From Clostridia bacterium (GTDB lineage: Bacteria > Bacillota > Clostridia > Oscillospirales > QAMX01): a stretch of DNA of 32,750 nucleotides. This document shows, one piece after another, positions 25,318-32,750 of the stretch. The notes beneath the pieces were generated by a model, which saw only the letters and a list, made by a program, of their open reading frames with translations, was not told the DNA's origin and made no database searches. How positions within the stretch are numbered: position 1 is the first letter of the stretch; every line of letters starts with the position of its first letter. Both the position numbers and the translations under genes were made by a program. The DNA is taken from positions 1-32,750 of the forward strand of contig JAFQKV010000045.1 in the NCBI GenBank assembly GCA_017414715.1. Reading direction: 5' to 3'.

Positions 25318-26241
25318 ATGGAATTTCGTGAATTCCGCGGTATGATGCCCATCATGCCGACCACCATCGATGAAAACTGTAACATCGACGTTGAAAGCAC
25401 CGTCCGCATCGTAGATTATCTGATGGACTGCGGTGCGGTTGCCATAGGCCATCTTGCAGGTGCCTCCGAGCACGGAAAGGTTCCCTTTGAGGATCGCGAG
25501 CTCATCATCCGCACCGTTGTCGACCGGGTTGCCGGCCGCGTGCCCACTTTCTTTGGCTGCGCCGCCGCAAATCTGAAGGATACCATTCGCAATGCAAAGA
25601 TCGCTGAAGCCAACGGTGCGGACATGCTCATGCTCTGTTCTCCCACCTACGGCCACTGCGATCAGCCTATGCTGTTTGAATACTACAAGAAGACCTGTGA
25701 AGCGGTTAATATCCCCGTTATCGTGCAGGATACCGGCGGATCCGCCGGCTGCTACACCCCGGAATTCATGCTTCGCCTCTTCAATGAGATCGAGAATGTC
25801 GGTTACGTCAAGGCTGAGGGCGGTAATAACTGGCTGGAGAAGATGCACACCCTTTCGGTGATCTCCGAGGGCAAGGTGCCCATCATCGGTGGTGCCGCCG
25901 GTATGCATATGGTCCAGATGCTCCGTCTCGGCGTCAAGGCCTTTATGACCGGCACCGAGGCCTGCGAGTTCCATTCCGAGGTGGTCAATGCATGGCTTTC
26001 CGGAGACGAAGATCTTGCTGTGGATCTCTACTATACTCTGGTTTGGCCCTATCTGGAGATGTACACCATGAACAACCGCGCTTTCCTCAAATACATGCTC
26101 AAGAAGCGCGGCCTCGTGACCAATGATGCTGCCCTTGCCCCCATGGACTACGGCCCTGCAGATCCCTGGCTGTATGAGGAGCTGGACTGGATCCTTAAGC
26201 GCACGTTCAACAACAAGATAAAGTGTGGTAGACACAAATGA
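25318..26241 (+). CDS. DapA/NanA-family aldolase or lyase with non-canonical active site
   Basis: A 307-residue TIM-barrel protein of the dihydrodipicolinate synthase/N-acetylneuraminate lyase family. The Schiff-base lysine is K165 in GYVKAEGG, followed by the usual IIGG-to-GAKAFMTG-like strands. Twenty-eight residues earlier, where DapA and NanA carry the catalytic tyrosine, it has Q137 in VIVQDTGG. It is therefore unlikely to be DapA itself and may act on a different keto-acid or sugar acid. AGGAG precedes the ATG. It is the first gene of a run of five and overlaps the metallohydrolase gene by four bases (ATGA), so the two probably act together. Confidence 0.85.
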   Translation: MEFREFRGMMPIMPTTIDENCNIDVESTVRIVDYLMDCGAVAIGHLAGASEHGKVPFEDRELIIRTVVDRVAGRVPTFFGCAAANLKDTIRNAKIAEANGADMLMLCSPTYGHCDQPMLFEYYKKTCEAVNIPVIVQDTGGSAGCYTPEFMLRLFNEIENVGYVKAEGGNNWLEKMHTLSVISEGKVPIIGGAAGMHMVQMLRLGVKAFMTGTEACEFHSEVVNAWLSGDEDLAVDLYYTLVWPYLEMYTMNNRAFLKYMLKKRGLVTNDAALAPMDYGPADPWLYEELDWILKRTFNNKIKCGRHK

Positions 26242-27029
26242 TCAATTTCACTATTCACGGTTCCTGCGCAGGTACGGCTCCGATTCCCGGTGCACGCCAT
26301 ACCTCCTACTGCATGGAGATCAACGGCTCAGTCTACTGGATCGATGCCGGTGAGAACTGCTCCTATTCCGCCCATTTAAACGGCGTTGATCTGCTCGCGA
26401 CCCGGGCAATCTTTATCACCCACCCCCATATGGATCACATCGGCGGGCTCGGTAATCTCTTCTGGAACATCCGCAAGCTGACCTATGTCTATAAAGAAGA
26501 GGGCATGGCGAGGATGGAAGGGAAGACGATAGCCCTGCGCATCTCCGAGCTGCGCTCCTGGCACGGCATCTATGAGATGCTCTGCTGCACCGAAGGGGAT
26601 TTCGGTATCAATTTCACCATTGATGCCGCGCCTGTTCAGGACGGAGAGATATTCCGGGATGAGAATATGGTCGTGACCGCCCATCATAACAGCCATTTGA
26701 TCCCCAAGACCGAGGGGGACTGGAAATCCTATTCCTTCGTAATACACGCCGATGGGAAGAAAATCGTCTGCTGCGGTGATATCCGGGACTATGCGGAGAT
26801 CGGCGATGTTTATGAGGGGGCCGATATCATCTTCGTGGAGACGGGACACCACAAGGTGGACAAGGTTTGTAATTTCTTTCTTGAAAAGGGATATAACTTC
26901 GGAAAGCTCGTTTTTGTCCATAACGGACGGCGGGTGTTGGATAACTATGAGGAAAGCCTTGCTGCTGCAAAAGCTCTTGTCGGCGATCGGGTGATCATTT
27001 CCCGCGACGGCATGAAGTTCTCACTGTGA
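26238..27029 (+). CDS. metallo-beta-lactamase-fold hydrolase (RNase Z-like branch)
   Basis: 263 residues with an intact binuclear-metal site: THPHMDHIGG, AHHNSHL, CGDIRD and a C-terminal FVHNGR. The sequence resembles stand-alone MBL hydrolases related to RNase Z, but it lacks the tRNA-binding exosite arm, so tRNA processing is unlikely. Position directly after an aldolase suggests a lactonase or phosphodiesterase on the same pathway; this is inference. It overlaps the aldolase gene by four bases. Its stop codon overlaps the gtrA start (TGATG), so translation is coupled through the operon. Confidence 0.8.
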   Translation: MINFTIHGSCAGTAPIPGARHTSYCMEINGSVYWIDAGENCSYSAHLNGVDLLATRAIFITHPHMDHIGGLGNLFWNIRKLTYVYKEEGMARMEGKTIALRISELRSWHGIYEMLCCTEGDFGINFTIDAAPVQDGEIFRDENMVVTAHHNSHLIPKTEGDWKSYSFVIHADGKKIVCCGDIRDYAEIGDVYEGADIIFVETGHHKVDKVCNFFLEKGYNFGKLVFVHNGRRVLDNYEESLAAAKALVGDRVIISRDGMKFSL

Positions 27030-27421
27030 TGCTGAAAAAACGATTCAACCGCGAAAGTCTCGGCCGCCTTCTGCGCTATTTTGTCAGCGGCGGCTCTGCG
27101 GCTTTGGCAGAAATCCTGCTCTATTGGTTTCTCACCGGGCCGGTGGGAATGGTGCCTGCCTGGGCCCACGCGGCGGTGTATACCGTCACCTTTTGGATGA
27201 GCTTTCTGCTCAATAAGTTCTGGACCTTCAAGAGCAGGGAGAATTTTTTGCCCCAGCTTGCGAAGTACGGAATTCTCTTTGTCTTTAATCTGACGGCAAC
27301 TTCCCTGCTTCTGTCCGGTCTTGTGTCGGTGGGCGTGCATGCCATGCTTGCAAAGCTCATCGTCATGGCTTCGGTGGTCTGCTGGAATTTTCTTGTCTAC
27401 AGGTTTGTAATCTATAAGTAA
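27029..27421 (+). CDS. gtrA: GtrA-family membrane protein (putative polyprenyl-sugar flippase)
   Basis: A 130-residue protein with four hydrophobic helices, opening with YFVSGGSAALAEILLYWFLT and containing SFLLNKFWTF, both typical of GtrA. Family members are thought to flip undecaprenyl-phosphate-linked sugar across the membrane for glycosylation of surface polymers. The ATG at 27029 overlaps the preceding stop; an in-frame GTG three bases upstream is an alternative. The next gene is the matching GtrB-type glycosyltransferase, so the pair is complete. Confidence 0.88.
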   Translation: MLKKRFNRESLGRLLRYFVSGGSAALAEILLYWFLTGPVGMVPAWAHAAVYTVTFWMSFLLNKFWTFKSRENFLPQLAKYGILFVFNLTATSLLLSGLVSVGVHAMLAKLIVMASVVCWNFLVYRFVIYK

Positions 27422-27426
27422 AGGCG

Positions 27427-28377
27427 GTGCCGTCTGTGCTTGTTTCCATCATCATCCCCGTCTACAACGAGGGAGAGCATATCGAAGAGAATATTCTTGC
27501 CATACGTGACCGTTCGAAAACCGAAAATGTCATTTTTGAATTCGTTCTGGTGGATGATGGCTCTGCCGACGATTCCTGGCAGGCCATGCAGCGGGTCTCA
27601 GAGCGGCTGAACGCCTGCCGCCTCATCCGCCTTTCCCGCAATTTCGGAAAGGAAGCGGCGGTGACTGCAGGCCTTGCGCAGGCGGTGGGAGAGGCGTGTA
27701 TCGTCATGGACAGCGATCTGCAGCATCCTCCGGAGATCATTCCGGAGATGATCCGCCTCTGGTCGGAGGAAGGCTATGAGGTGGTCGATGCCGTCAAGGC
27801 CGACCGGGGCAGGGAAAGCTTTCTCTATAAGCTCTTTGCGCGCCTCTTTTACGGCAGCTTCAATAAACTGTCGGGACTGGAGCTTGAGGGTGCCTCGGAT
27901 TTCAAACTGATGGACCGAAAGGCTGTGGATGCGTGGAAGGCTATGCCTGAACGCGCAACCTTCTTCAGAGGCATGTCCACCTGGGTCGGATTCCGTCACA
28001 TTGCCATCCCCTTTGAGGTGGCGGCGCGCGCGGGAGGGAAGACCAAGTGGTCCTTCCGCAAGCTTGCAGGCCTGGCCGTCGGTGCCATCACGTCGTTTTC
28101 GGCTCTGCCGCTGCAGCTTGTGACGGTGACAGGACTGATCTTCCTCATCGGTGCGATCGTTCTCGGCATCGAAACACTGGTGATGTGGATCCTCGGACAT
28201 GCGGCCAGCGGATTTACGACGGTTATTCTGCTTCTGCTCATCATTGGAAGCCTTTTGATGCTCAGCCTCGGTGTTATCGGCACATATATCGCAAAAATCT
28301 ACGATGAAGTCAAAGCAAGGCCTCGGTACATCATCGCAGAAGAGAAGTGCTCTGCCCGACGGGAGATCGAAAAATGA
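27427..28377 (+). CDS. gtrB: GtrB/DPM1-type polyprenyl-phosphate glycosyltransferase (GT2)
   Basis: Transfers a sugar from a nucleotide donor to polyprenyl phosphate. The 316 residues have a GT-A domain (SIIIPVYNEGEHI, LVDDGSADDSW, the metal-binding MDSDLQHPPE and an RAGGKTKW loop) followed by two C-terminal membrane helices (about 235-257 and 265-292) and a basic tail. This is the layout of bactoprenol glucosyl/mannosyl transferases. Two GTG starts are possible. The one at 27427 gives the listed length, while 27436 has better spacing from AAAGG at 27420-27424. It overlaps the next gene by four bases. Confidence 0.9.
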   Translation: MPSVLVSIIIPVYNEGEHIEENILAIRDRSKTENVIFEFVLVDDGSADDSWQAMQRVSERLNACRLIRLSRNFGKEAAVTAGLAQAVGEACIVMDSDLQHPPEIIPEMIRLWSEEGYEVVDAVKADRGRESFLYKLFARLFYGSFNKLSGLELEGASDFKLMDRKAVDAWKAMPERATFFRGMSTWVGFRHIAIPFEVAARAGGKTKWSFRKLAGLAVGAITSFSALPLQLVTVTGLIFLIGAIVLGIETLVMWILGHAASGFTTVILLLLIIGSLLMLSLGVIGTYIAKIYDEVKARPRYIIAEEKCSARREIEK

Positions 28378-30425
28378 TCGGATTTCTGTATTTTCTTCTG
28401 ACACTTGTCTGCGGAAGCGCAGTTTCGCTTCTTGTTGCTCCCTCTTTTGGTCACGTGCGCTCCGCACGGCCGTTGCTGCAGGGAAGGTATACCCCGAAAG
28501 CCTGGTCGGTCTGGCTGCCGGCAAGCTTTATTTTTGGCGTGATGATTTCCGCCTGGTCAGCCTGCATCGGGGCGTATGCCTTTGCCGACTCCGGCCATCC
28601 CATGCTATGGGGTGCGGTGTGCTCGGCTGCGCTTTGTCTGGTTTTTGTCGTGCTTGCGGCATGCATCTGCAGAACGCGCATCCAAACAATGGTACGGGAG
28701 CTGCGCCAAAAGGGCTTTAAAGCGCTGCTTTTGGAGAACCGCGCCGAGCTTCTTTTTCTGCTTGCTGTTGCGGTCTTCTGGTCGGTGCTTATCATCCGTT
28801 CCTTTTATTATGCGGACGGAGATCTGAAGGTCGGCTTCTCGGTTTACTCCGATTTCTGTCCTCATCTCGGGGTCATTCGCTCTTTTTCCGAGGGCTCGAA
28901 TATCCCGGTGCAGTATCCCCATTTTGCCGACGGTACCATACGTTACCACTTTATGTTCCAGTTTGCTGTAGGAATGCTGGAGTATCTCGGCATGCGCCTG
29001 GATATTGCCTTCAACCTCCTGTCGCTTTGCTCCATTCTTGCGATGATGCAGCTTCTGCGCGCCCTGACCCTGCAGGTGACAGGAAGTCGGGCAGTGGCGC
29101 ATCTTACGGCGCTATTCTTCACCTTTCGTTCTTCCTTTGCCGTGTTCACCTACTTTCTCGGAGCAGAGGAGGGGGTCGGTTCAGCCCTTGCGGCGCTCTT
29201 TACCTCCACGGAACACATTGGCAATACCCAAAGTGAAAGCTGGGGCCTGTGGACACAAAAGGTCTATTTGAATCAGCGCCATTTGCCGCTGGGCTTTGCC
29301 GTGGCTTTCTTTGGCATCATCTGTTTTTATCCCCTGCTTGTCCGCATGGTGGACGATCTGCGGGCTGCCCGGTCGAAAAAGAAAAACGCAGGCGGCAGAA
29401 TGCGGGTCTTTGCTCTCTCGCGGAGTGCATGGCTTCCGGGAAATGCCGTGTTTCCCGTGGTGATGGGGCTGCTTCTCGGTATGCTCGGCTTCTTCAACGG
29501 TGCGGTGCTTATTTCCGTGCTCGCGGTGCTCTTTTTTATGGCGATGCTCTCGCGGGAACGCCTGTCCTATCTTGTTGCCGCCGTGATCGCCGTCGCACTT
29601 GTACTGTTGGAATCCCGCTTCTTTATTCCCACCGGCAGTGCGGCGGTATCCCCCCGGCTGACCATCGGTTTTCTTGCGGAAAGCGCGGCATTCTCCGATA
29701 TCGTCGCCTATCTTGTGGAGCTTCTCGGCGTACTGCCCTTTGTTATTGTGGTCTTTGTTCCTCTTATGCCAAAGGGTCTCCGCTGGCTGACGCTGTGCTT
29801 TACAGCCCCGGTTCTTGTGGCGGAGATGCTGCAGCTGACGCCGGATATCACCGTCAACCATAAGTACATCATGTTTGGCTGCGCACTGCTGGATATCGTC
29901 GCCGCCGCTGCCCTGGTACGGCTTTTCAGTAAAAAAACGGTGCTTTTGCGCATTGTATCAGTGGCCCTTGTGATCCTGATGACCCTTACAGGCTTTGCGG
30001 ATCTTATCACCCAGTGGAGTCTGGATCGAAATGCCGTCCGACTGGATGAAGACGCACCCCTGAAAACCTTTATTGAGGAAAACACCGGGGCAGGTGCCGT
30101 ATTCCTGACGGATACGACCTATGCCCTCGGCGATATCCTCATGGCCGGGCGCATGCTTTATTGCGGCTGGTCCTATTTTGCCTGGTCTGCCGGCTATGAC
30201 ACCTACGGCCGCACGCAGAAGACGGCAGAAATTTACGGCGCAGCCGATGCGGAGACGCTTCTTGCTCTGCTGCGGGAGGAAAATATCGACTACGTTCTCG
30301 TCGACGATACCAACCGCACAAGCGAGGATTATGTCCTTAACGAGTCGCTTATTGCCGATACCCTTCGTGAAGTCTATGCTGATGCGTCGGCGAAAACCTT
30401 TGTTTATGCCGTTGATCCGTCGTGA
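28374..30425 (+). CDS. large polytopic membrane protein, probable GT-C-type glycosyltransferase
   Basis: 683 residues with more than ten hydrophobic helices and a soluble C-terminal domain (about 565-683). The long first extracytoplasmic loop carries a conserved-looking block (GFSVYSDFCPHLGVIRSFS, YPHFADGTIRYHFM) with acidic and histidine residues, as in lipid-linked-sugar-dependent GT-C enzymes. NQRHLPLGFAV lies further on. With GtrA/GtrB upstream it would be the third component, the transferase that moves the flipped sugar to its acceptor. Acceptor and sugar are unknown. I set the start at the ATGA overlap with gtrB, preceded by GGGAG. Its 3' end overlaps the convergent minus-strand gene by 22 bases. 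Confidence 0.7.
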   Translation: MIGFLYFLLTLVCGSAVSLLVAPSFGHVRSARPLLQGRYTPKAWSVWLPASFIFGVMISAWSACIGAYAFADSGHPMLWGAVCSAALCLVFVVLAACICRTRIQTMVRELRQKGFKALLLENRAELLFLLAVAVFWSVLIIRSFYYADGDLKVGFSVYSDFCPHLGVIRSFSEGSNIPVQYPHFADGTIRYHFMFQFAVGMLEYLGMRLDIAFNLLSLCSILAMMQLLRALTLQVTGSRAVAHLTALFFTFRSSFAVFTYFLGAEEGVGSALAALFTSTEHIGNTQSESWGLWTQKVYLNQRHLPLGFAVAFFGIICFYPLLVRMVDDLRAARSKKKNAGGRMRVFALSRSAWLPGNAVFPVVMGLLLGMLGFFNGAVLISVLAVLFFMAMLSRERLSYLVAAVIAVALVLLESRFFIPTGSAAVSPRLTIGFLAESAAFSDIVAYLVELLGVLPFVIVVFVPLMPKGLRWLTLCFTAPVLVAEMLQLTPDITVNHKYIMFGCALLDIVAAAALVRLFSKKTVLLRIVSVALVILMTLTGFADLITQWSLDRNAVRLDEDAPLKTFIEENTGAGAVFLTDTTYALGDILMAGRMLYCGWSYFAWSAGYDTYGRTQKTAEIYGAADAETLLALLREENIDYVLVDDTNRTSEDYVLNESLIADTLREVYADASAKTFVYAVDPS

Positions 30426-30664
30426 CCGAAGAGCAGCAGATATCCGATGGCAACGATGAGCCCGAATCGGTCCTCCCTTTCGCTGTTGAAGAGAACGACA
30501 AGCAGAGCCATGAGCAGCAGGTCATCAATACCGCCGCCGCGGGGCAGGGCCTTTAAAATGGAATCCATCACACCCGAGAGGACGTGAAGCGGAGGCTTCG
30601 CGTCCTCTTTTTCGGCTTCGTCAAAAGCAGGCAGGGCGAGAAATGAAAAATCCGGTTCAGCCAC
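30404..30664 (-). CDS. small hydrophobic protein, third gene of a minus-strand trio
   Basis: About 86 residues and not a family I can name. A soluble N-terminal half (AEPDFSFLALPAFDEAEKEDAKPP) is followed by GGGIDDLLLMALLVVLFNSE and GLIVAIGYLLLFG, two short hydrophobic stretches split by an acidic turn, which suggests membrane association. The GTG at 30664 is preferred because GGAGG then has six-base spacing; the in-frame ATG at 30670 abuts that site. It overlaps the end of the upstream gene by eight bases. Its own 3' end overlaps the convergent membrane-protein gene. Confidence 0.6.
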   Translation of the reverse strand: MAEPDFSFLALPAFDEAEKEDAKPPLHVLSGVMDSILKALPRGGGIDDLLLMALLVVLFNSEREDRFGLIVAIGYLLLFGHDGSTA

Positions 30665-30977
30665 GGTCATCCTCCTCCTCTCCGTATATGGCTACGCGGG
30701 CAACATCCGCAATGCGCATGGCGGTGATGGCAGAATCCACCTTCTGTGCCCGCCCCGACGTTAGAAAGGGCCGCAGCGCCAGCAGAAGTCGGACCCGTTC
30801 GTCGTTTTTGCTTCCTGCGTTAAAGGAAGAGAACGCCGCCTGCAGAATCTTCAGCACGCGCCCCTCGCTGAAAAGATCGGGAGCGGATGCGGGTGCTTCC
30901 TGCGGAGGAGAAGCGGCACCGCCCGAGCCGGAGAGACCGCCGATCAGGCGGAGAATATCGGACAGATCGCCGTCCAT
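30657..30977 (-). CDS. small conserved Clostridia-type protein, second gene of the trio
   Basis: 106 residues. A Gly/Pro/Ala-rich middle (about 15-35) precedes a helical region with the pattern RVRLLLALRPFLTSGRAQKVDSAITAMRIADVAR. This is reminiscent of short hypothetical proteins common in sporulating Clostridia (consensus like LLxALKPFLxxxRxxKID). I cannot assign a function. GGAGG lies eight bases before the ATG. It is 20 bases downstream of the first gene of the trio and overlaps the third, so all three form one operon. Confidence 0.65.
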   Translation of the reverse strand: MDGDLSDILRLIGGLSGSGGAASPPQEAPASAPDLFSEGRVLKILQAAFSSFNAGSKNDERVRLLLALRPFLTSGRAQKVDSAITAMRIADVARVAIYGEEEDDRG

Positions 30978-30997
30978 AGATATGACCTCCGTATTTG

Positions 30998-31276
30998 CTA
31001 TTTTCGCCCGATTACGGCGAAGAGCTCACTAACCAGGGCAGAGCCCTCCGGGTCGGACACAAGGCCGCTGATGAGAGTTTTTGCGGCATTGGGGGCATCT
31101 GCGGACGATGCCGCGGCATTGCGCAGGGCATCACTGCCGGCACCGCCGAGATGGCGCAGAAGCCGCCGCCCCTCGGCGGAATTGATGGCATTGATGATGG
31201 CCTCCATGTTTCGCAGAATGGTTCCGCTCTGCGGGGAGGAAAAGATAGCACGGGTGATATCGTCAGTCATAGGCAT
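30998..31276 (-). CDS. small helical protein, first gene of the trio
   Basis: 92 residues, predicted mostly helical (AIFSSPQSGTILRNMEAIINAI, GRRLLRHLGGAGSDALRNAA, TLISGLVSDPEGSALVSELFAV). The DPEGxxLVxxL end recalls small hypothetical proteins found beside the family of the next gene in Clostridia. The ATG at 31276 is chosen because AAAGGAGG lies about nine bases upstream; the more distal in-frame ATG at 31306 lies upstream of that site. It is divergent from the YerC-like regulator. Function is unknown. Confidence 0.6.
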   Translation of the reverse strand: MPMTDDITRAIFSSPQSGTILRNMEAIINAINSAEGRRLLRHLGGAGSDALRNAAASSADAPNAAKTLISGLVSDPEGSALVSELFAVIGRK

Positions 31277-31346
31277 AAGATACAGCCTCCTTTCGTTCAT
31301 ACACATACTATGCCGAAATGGGCAGAATTGTTTTTTGTAAAATGTG

Positions 31347-31375
31347 TTTACTTTTACGCTTTAGTGTGGTAGAAT
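31347..31375 (+). promoter_or_regulatory. promoter of the YerC-like regulator
   Basis: TTTACT (31347-31352) and TAGAAT (31370-31375) are separated by 17 bases. Transcription should begin near 31382, downstream of the ATG at 31376, which supports the start at 31406. Confidence 0.6.
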
Positions 31376-31405
31376 ATGACTGCGCTAAAGAAGGAAGGGC
31401 TTATT

Positions 31406-31696
31406 ATGAATCTGAAATACCGTGATGAAGAACTCAATCGGCTGTTTGATGCACTGCTTTCTCTCAAGACGCGGGAGGAATGCGAGCAGCTGCTGGATGA
31501 TCTGTGCACCGTCAGTGAGGTACTTGCCATGAAGCAGCGTCTGCAGGTGGCAACCCTTCTGCGTTCCGGTGCGCCTTACCATGAGATCGTGGAGACCACC
31601 GGTGCCAGCACCTCCACCATCAGCCGCGTCAACCGCTGCCTGCAGTACGGAAGCGACGGCTATAATACGGTGCTGGACCGCATTGATGTGAAATGA
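31406..31696 (+). CDS. YerC/YecD-family TrpR-like transcriptional regulator
   Basis: A 96-residue member of the TrpR-superfamily YerC/YecD group. The helical core has the characteristic EECEQLLDDLCTVSEVLAMKQRLQVA and a helix-turn-helix (PYHEIVETTGASTSTISRVNRCLQYG). Such proteins bind DNA as dimers; the effector is not known. AAGGAAGGG precedes the ATG at 31406, and the in-frame ATG at 31376 sits on the promoter. It overlaps the methyltransferase gene by four bases (ATGA), so the two are co-translated. Confidence 0.88.
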   Translation: MNLKYRDEELNRLFDALLSLKTREECEQLLDDLCTVSEVLAMKQRLQVATLLRSGAPYHEIVETTGASTSTISRVNRCLQYGSDGYNTVLDRIDVK

Positions 31697-32430
31697 GCGC
31701 ATACGGGGATTTTGCCTACGTCTACGATGACCTGATGGGTGATCTGCCCTATGCGGCGTGGGTGGATATGTACGAAGATATCTGGTGCCGCTATGACCGC
31801 CGTCCAAAGCTCCTTTTGGATGCCGGCTGCGGCACGGGTACGGTGGCCTGCATGCTTGCGGAGCGCGGCATGGAGGTCATCGGCTGCGATCCGTCGGAGG
31901 ATATGCTGGGGATTGCAAATGAAAAGGCGGCGGAACTGGGTGTTCGTCCGCTCTTTTTGTGTCAGCGAATGGAAAATCTCGATCTTTACGGCACGGTGGA
32001 CGGGGTGATCTCCAGTCTGGACTGCATCAATTATCTGCCGGACCGAGAGACTCTTTGCGCAGCCCTTGCTCGCATCTCCCTGTTTATGGAGCCGGGGGCG
32101 CTCTTTATCTTTGATATCAATACCGAGGAGAAACTTCGGAGCCTTGATGGGCAGACCATCGTCAAGGAAACGGAGGATATTTATTGCGTCTGGCAGAACG
32201 ATTTCCTTGCGGAAGAGGGAAAATGCCGCTTCTTAATTGATATGTTCGTCGCCGATTCGGCAGGCTGGCAGCGCATGCAGGAGGAACAGTACGAGACTGC
32301 CTTTACGGATGCCGAGCTGCGCGAGGCCATTGATGCCGCCGGACTGCGGCTTTTGGAGATAACGGAGCCGACGGCGTATATGCCGGAGACAGGGACGGAG
32401 CGTCGCTTTTACATCACCGAAAAAAAGTGA
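31693..32430 (+). CDS. class I SAM-dependent methyltransferase
   Basis: 245 residues with a Rossmann methyltransferase core. Motif I is LLDAGCGTGTVACMLAERG, an acidic ribose-binding position follows in IGCDPSEDML, and post-motif SSLDCINYL is present. The N-terminus YGDFAYVYDDLM is typical of the YqeM/UbiE-like small-molecule methyltransferases common in Firmicutes. The substrate cannot be read from sequence. It is coupled to the YerC-like regulator. A tRNA promoter begins about 20 bases after its stop. Confidence 0.85.
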   Translation: MSAYGDFAYVYDDLMGDLPYAAWVDMYEDIWCRYDRRPKLLLDAGCGTGTVACMLAERGMEVIGCDPSEDMLGIANEKAAELGVRPLFLCQRMENLDLYGTVDGVISSLDCINYLPDRETLCAALARISLFMEPGALFIFDINTEEKLRSLDGQTIVKETEDIYCVWQNDFLAEEGKCRFLIDMFVADSAGWQRMQEEQYETAFTDAELREAIDAAGLRLLEITEPTAYMPETGTERRFYITEKK

Positions 32431-32449
32431 AAAAATAGCAGATTGGGTC

Positions 32450-32478
32450 TTGACATTTACAGCTGTATAGGATATAAT
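32450..32478 (+). promoter_or_regulatory. consensus promoter of the tRNA array
   Basis: A perfect TTGACA (32450-32455), a 17-base spacer and a perfect TATAAT (32473-32478), 29 bases before the first tRNA. Confidence 0.92.
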
Positions 32479-32507
32479 ATTCGAGCCGACTTCGAGAAGG
32501 TCGACAG

Positions 32508-32583
32508 GGGAGCATAGCTCAGCTGGGAGAGCATCTGCCTTACAAGCAGGGGGTCACAGGTTCGAGCCCTGTTGTTCCCACCA
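32508..32583 (+). tRNA. tRNA-Val (TAC)
   Basis: A 76-base cloverleaf with acceptor GGGAGCA/TGTTCCC, discriminator A and encoded CCA. The anticodon TAC is at 32541-32543, flanked by TCTGC/GCAGG. It is the first of three tRNAs behind one promoter. Confidence 0.96.
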
Positions 32584-32589
32584 GAATTT

Positions 32590-32666
32590 GGCCTGGTAGT
32601 TCAGCTGGTTAGAACGCTAGCCTGTCACGCTAGAGGTCGTGGGTTCGAGTCCCATCCAGGTCGCCA
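32590..32666 (+). tRNA. tRNA-Asp (GTC)
   Basis: A 77-base cloverleaf with acceptor GGCCTGG/CCAGGTC, discriminator G and encoded CCA. The anticodon GTC is at 32624-32626 between CTAGC and GCTAG. It lies six bases after tRNA-Val. Confidence 0.97.
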
Positions 32667-32670
32667 ATAT

Positions 32671-32746
32671 GCCTCTGTAGCTCAGTTGGTAGAGCAGTAG
32701 ACTGAAAATTTACGTGTCGCTGGTTCGATTCCGGCCGGAGGCACCA
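32671..32746 (+). tRNA. tRNA-Phe (GAA)
   Basis: A 76-base cloverleaf with acceptor GCCTCTG/CGGAGGC, discriminator A and encoded CCA. The anticodon GAA is at 32704-32706 between GTAGA and TTTAC. It ends four bases before the window edge, so the array may continue. Confidence 0.97.
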
Positions 32747-32750
32747 ACTG

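Overview
The window looks like chromosome of a GC-rich, Gram-positive, obligately anaerobic member of the Clostridia, most likely Oscillospirales-like and host-associated. This is inferred from gene content, not from a marker gene. The evidence is a trimeric NAD-linked [FeFe]-hydrogenase operon, a SepF/DivIVA/LspA division block, an IreB phosphoprotein, a bacterial Ig-like (BIG2) lipoprotein, an SH3b-NlpC/P60 wall hydrolase and consensus sigma-A promoters with 17-base spacers. The first ~290 bases are clearly more AT-rich than the rest and may be the edge of an acquired segment.

Layout. (1) 1-2312: an AT-rich small membrane protein; a hairpin-dense gap that folds into a four-way junction followed by a minus-strand terminator; then degV and an XRE/membrane regulator on the minus strand. 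(2) 2363-6281: a plus-strand division/envelope operon (HlyD-like protein, sepF, DivIVA-like protein, lspA, RluD-type pseudouridine synthase). (3) 6349-14770: a ten-gene hydrogenase operon. Its catalytic genes hydC, hydB and hydA flank a module of six genes: a DRTGG protein, an RsbW-like ATPase, a sensory-type [FeFe]-hydrogenase-like protein, a second DRTGG-like protein, a PHP phosphoesterase and a GHKL ATPase. A thioredoxin-fold ferredoxin precedes hydB. A palindrome sits on the transcription start. (4) 14834-17779: a ~938-aa BIG2-repeat lipoprotein ending in Thr/Pro octapeptide repeats. (5) 17766-22220, minus strand: a phage-type HTH protein and a lacZ/sugar-isomerase operon with an operator-like dyad. 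(6) 22255-25264: tRNA-Gly, a small membrane protein, IreB, a conserved 100-aa protein and an SH3b-NlpC/P60 hydrolase. (7) 25318-30425: five tightly packed genes (DapA/NanA-like aldolase, metallo-beta-lactamase-fold hydrolase, GtrA, GtrB-type glycosyltransferase, large polytopic membrane protein). (8) 30404-31276, minus strand: three small proteins of unknown function. (9) 31347-32746: a YerC/TrpR-like regulator coupled to a methyltransferase, then a tRNA-Val/Asp/Phe array.

Functionally, the hydrogenase operon is the centrepiece. HydABC would couple NADH and ferredoxin to H2 (electron bifurcation or confurcation). The embedded module has the parts expected of an H2/redox-sensing signalling system, but with kinase-like ATPases separated from the sensor. 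The SepF block links septum formation to lipoprotein maturation. The 25-30 kb operon looks like glycan metabolism combined with polyprenyl-sugar surface glycosylation.
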